Shown here in pieces: positions 5,871 through 7,030 of a stretch of 7,030 nucleotides of DNA. Where the stretch lies: assembly GCA_027053145.1 (NCBI GenBank), contig JALUED010000161.1, positions 1-7,030 on the forward strand. The letters run 5' to 3'. Below the pieces are notes generated by a model. The model worked only from the letters and a program-made list of their open reading frames with translations. It had not been told where the DNA came from and did not search any database. A program made the translations under genes and the position numbers. The DNA comes from Thermaceae bacterium. GTDB lineage: Bacteria; Deinococcota; Deinococci; Deinococcales; Marinithermaceae. Each line of letters begins with the position of its first letter. Position 1 is the first letter of the stretch.

Positions 5871-7030
<1,160 letters not shown>

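Overview
The window is GC-rich, gene-dense bacterial DNA. It looks chromosomal, from a thermophile of the Thermales (Deinococcota), perhaps near Oceanithermus or Marinithermus. That placement is inferred from the protein flavours (a Thermus-type THUMP tRNA methyltransferase and RsmH, a GH57/DUF1926 protein), the short and probably leaderless promoters, and the base composition. No transposase, phage gene, tRNA or CRISPR array is visible.

Layout. Bases 1-2670 (+) hold the C-terminal end of a GH57-type glucan enzyme, a CPBP-family membrane protease that overlaps it by 4 bases, and icd for an E. coli-type NADP isocitrate dehydrogenase. The protease frame has no stop codon and runs straight into icd. 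A strong terminator (2688-2721) ends this unit. mscL (2747-3184, +) follows with its own promoter and terminator and faces a convergent tRNA methyltransferase gene (3230-4249, -). A 22-base gap with an almost symmetrical -10 element separates that gene from a divergent Nudix hydrolase gene (4272-4823, +). The Nudix gene converges on, and overlaps by 26 bases, a half-size AbrB-family membrane protein gene (4798-5310, -).

From 5335 to the end the window holds a well-formed rnpB (RNase P RNA) with a consensus-like promoter and an intrinsic terminator. After it comes the start of the division and cell wall (dcw/mra) cluster: mraZ and rsmH, overlapping ATGA-style, with rsmH cut by the window end. 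Upstream of mraZ, a promoter-sized stretch carries TGG repeats on a 10-11 bp helical phase, including three GGTGG copies exactly 21 bp apart. This is a good candidate for the MraZ autoregulatory operator.

Most genes are ordinary housekeeping genes. The items worth a second look are the stop-less protease/icd junction, the phased mraZ operator, the compact symmetrical promoter between trmN and the Nudix gene, and the single-repeat AbrB protein.
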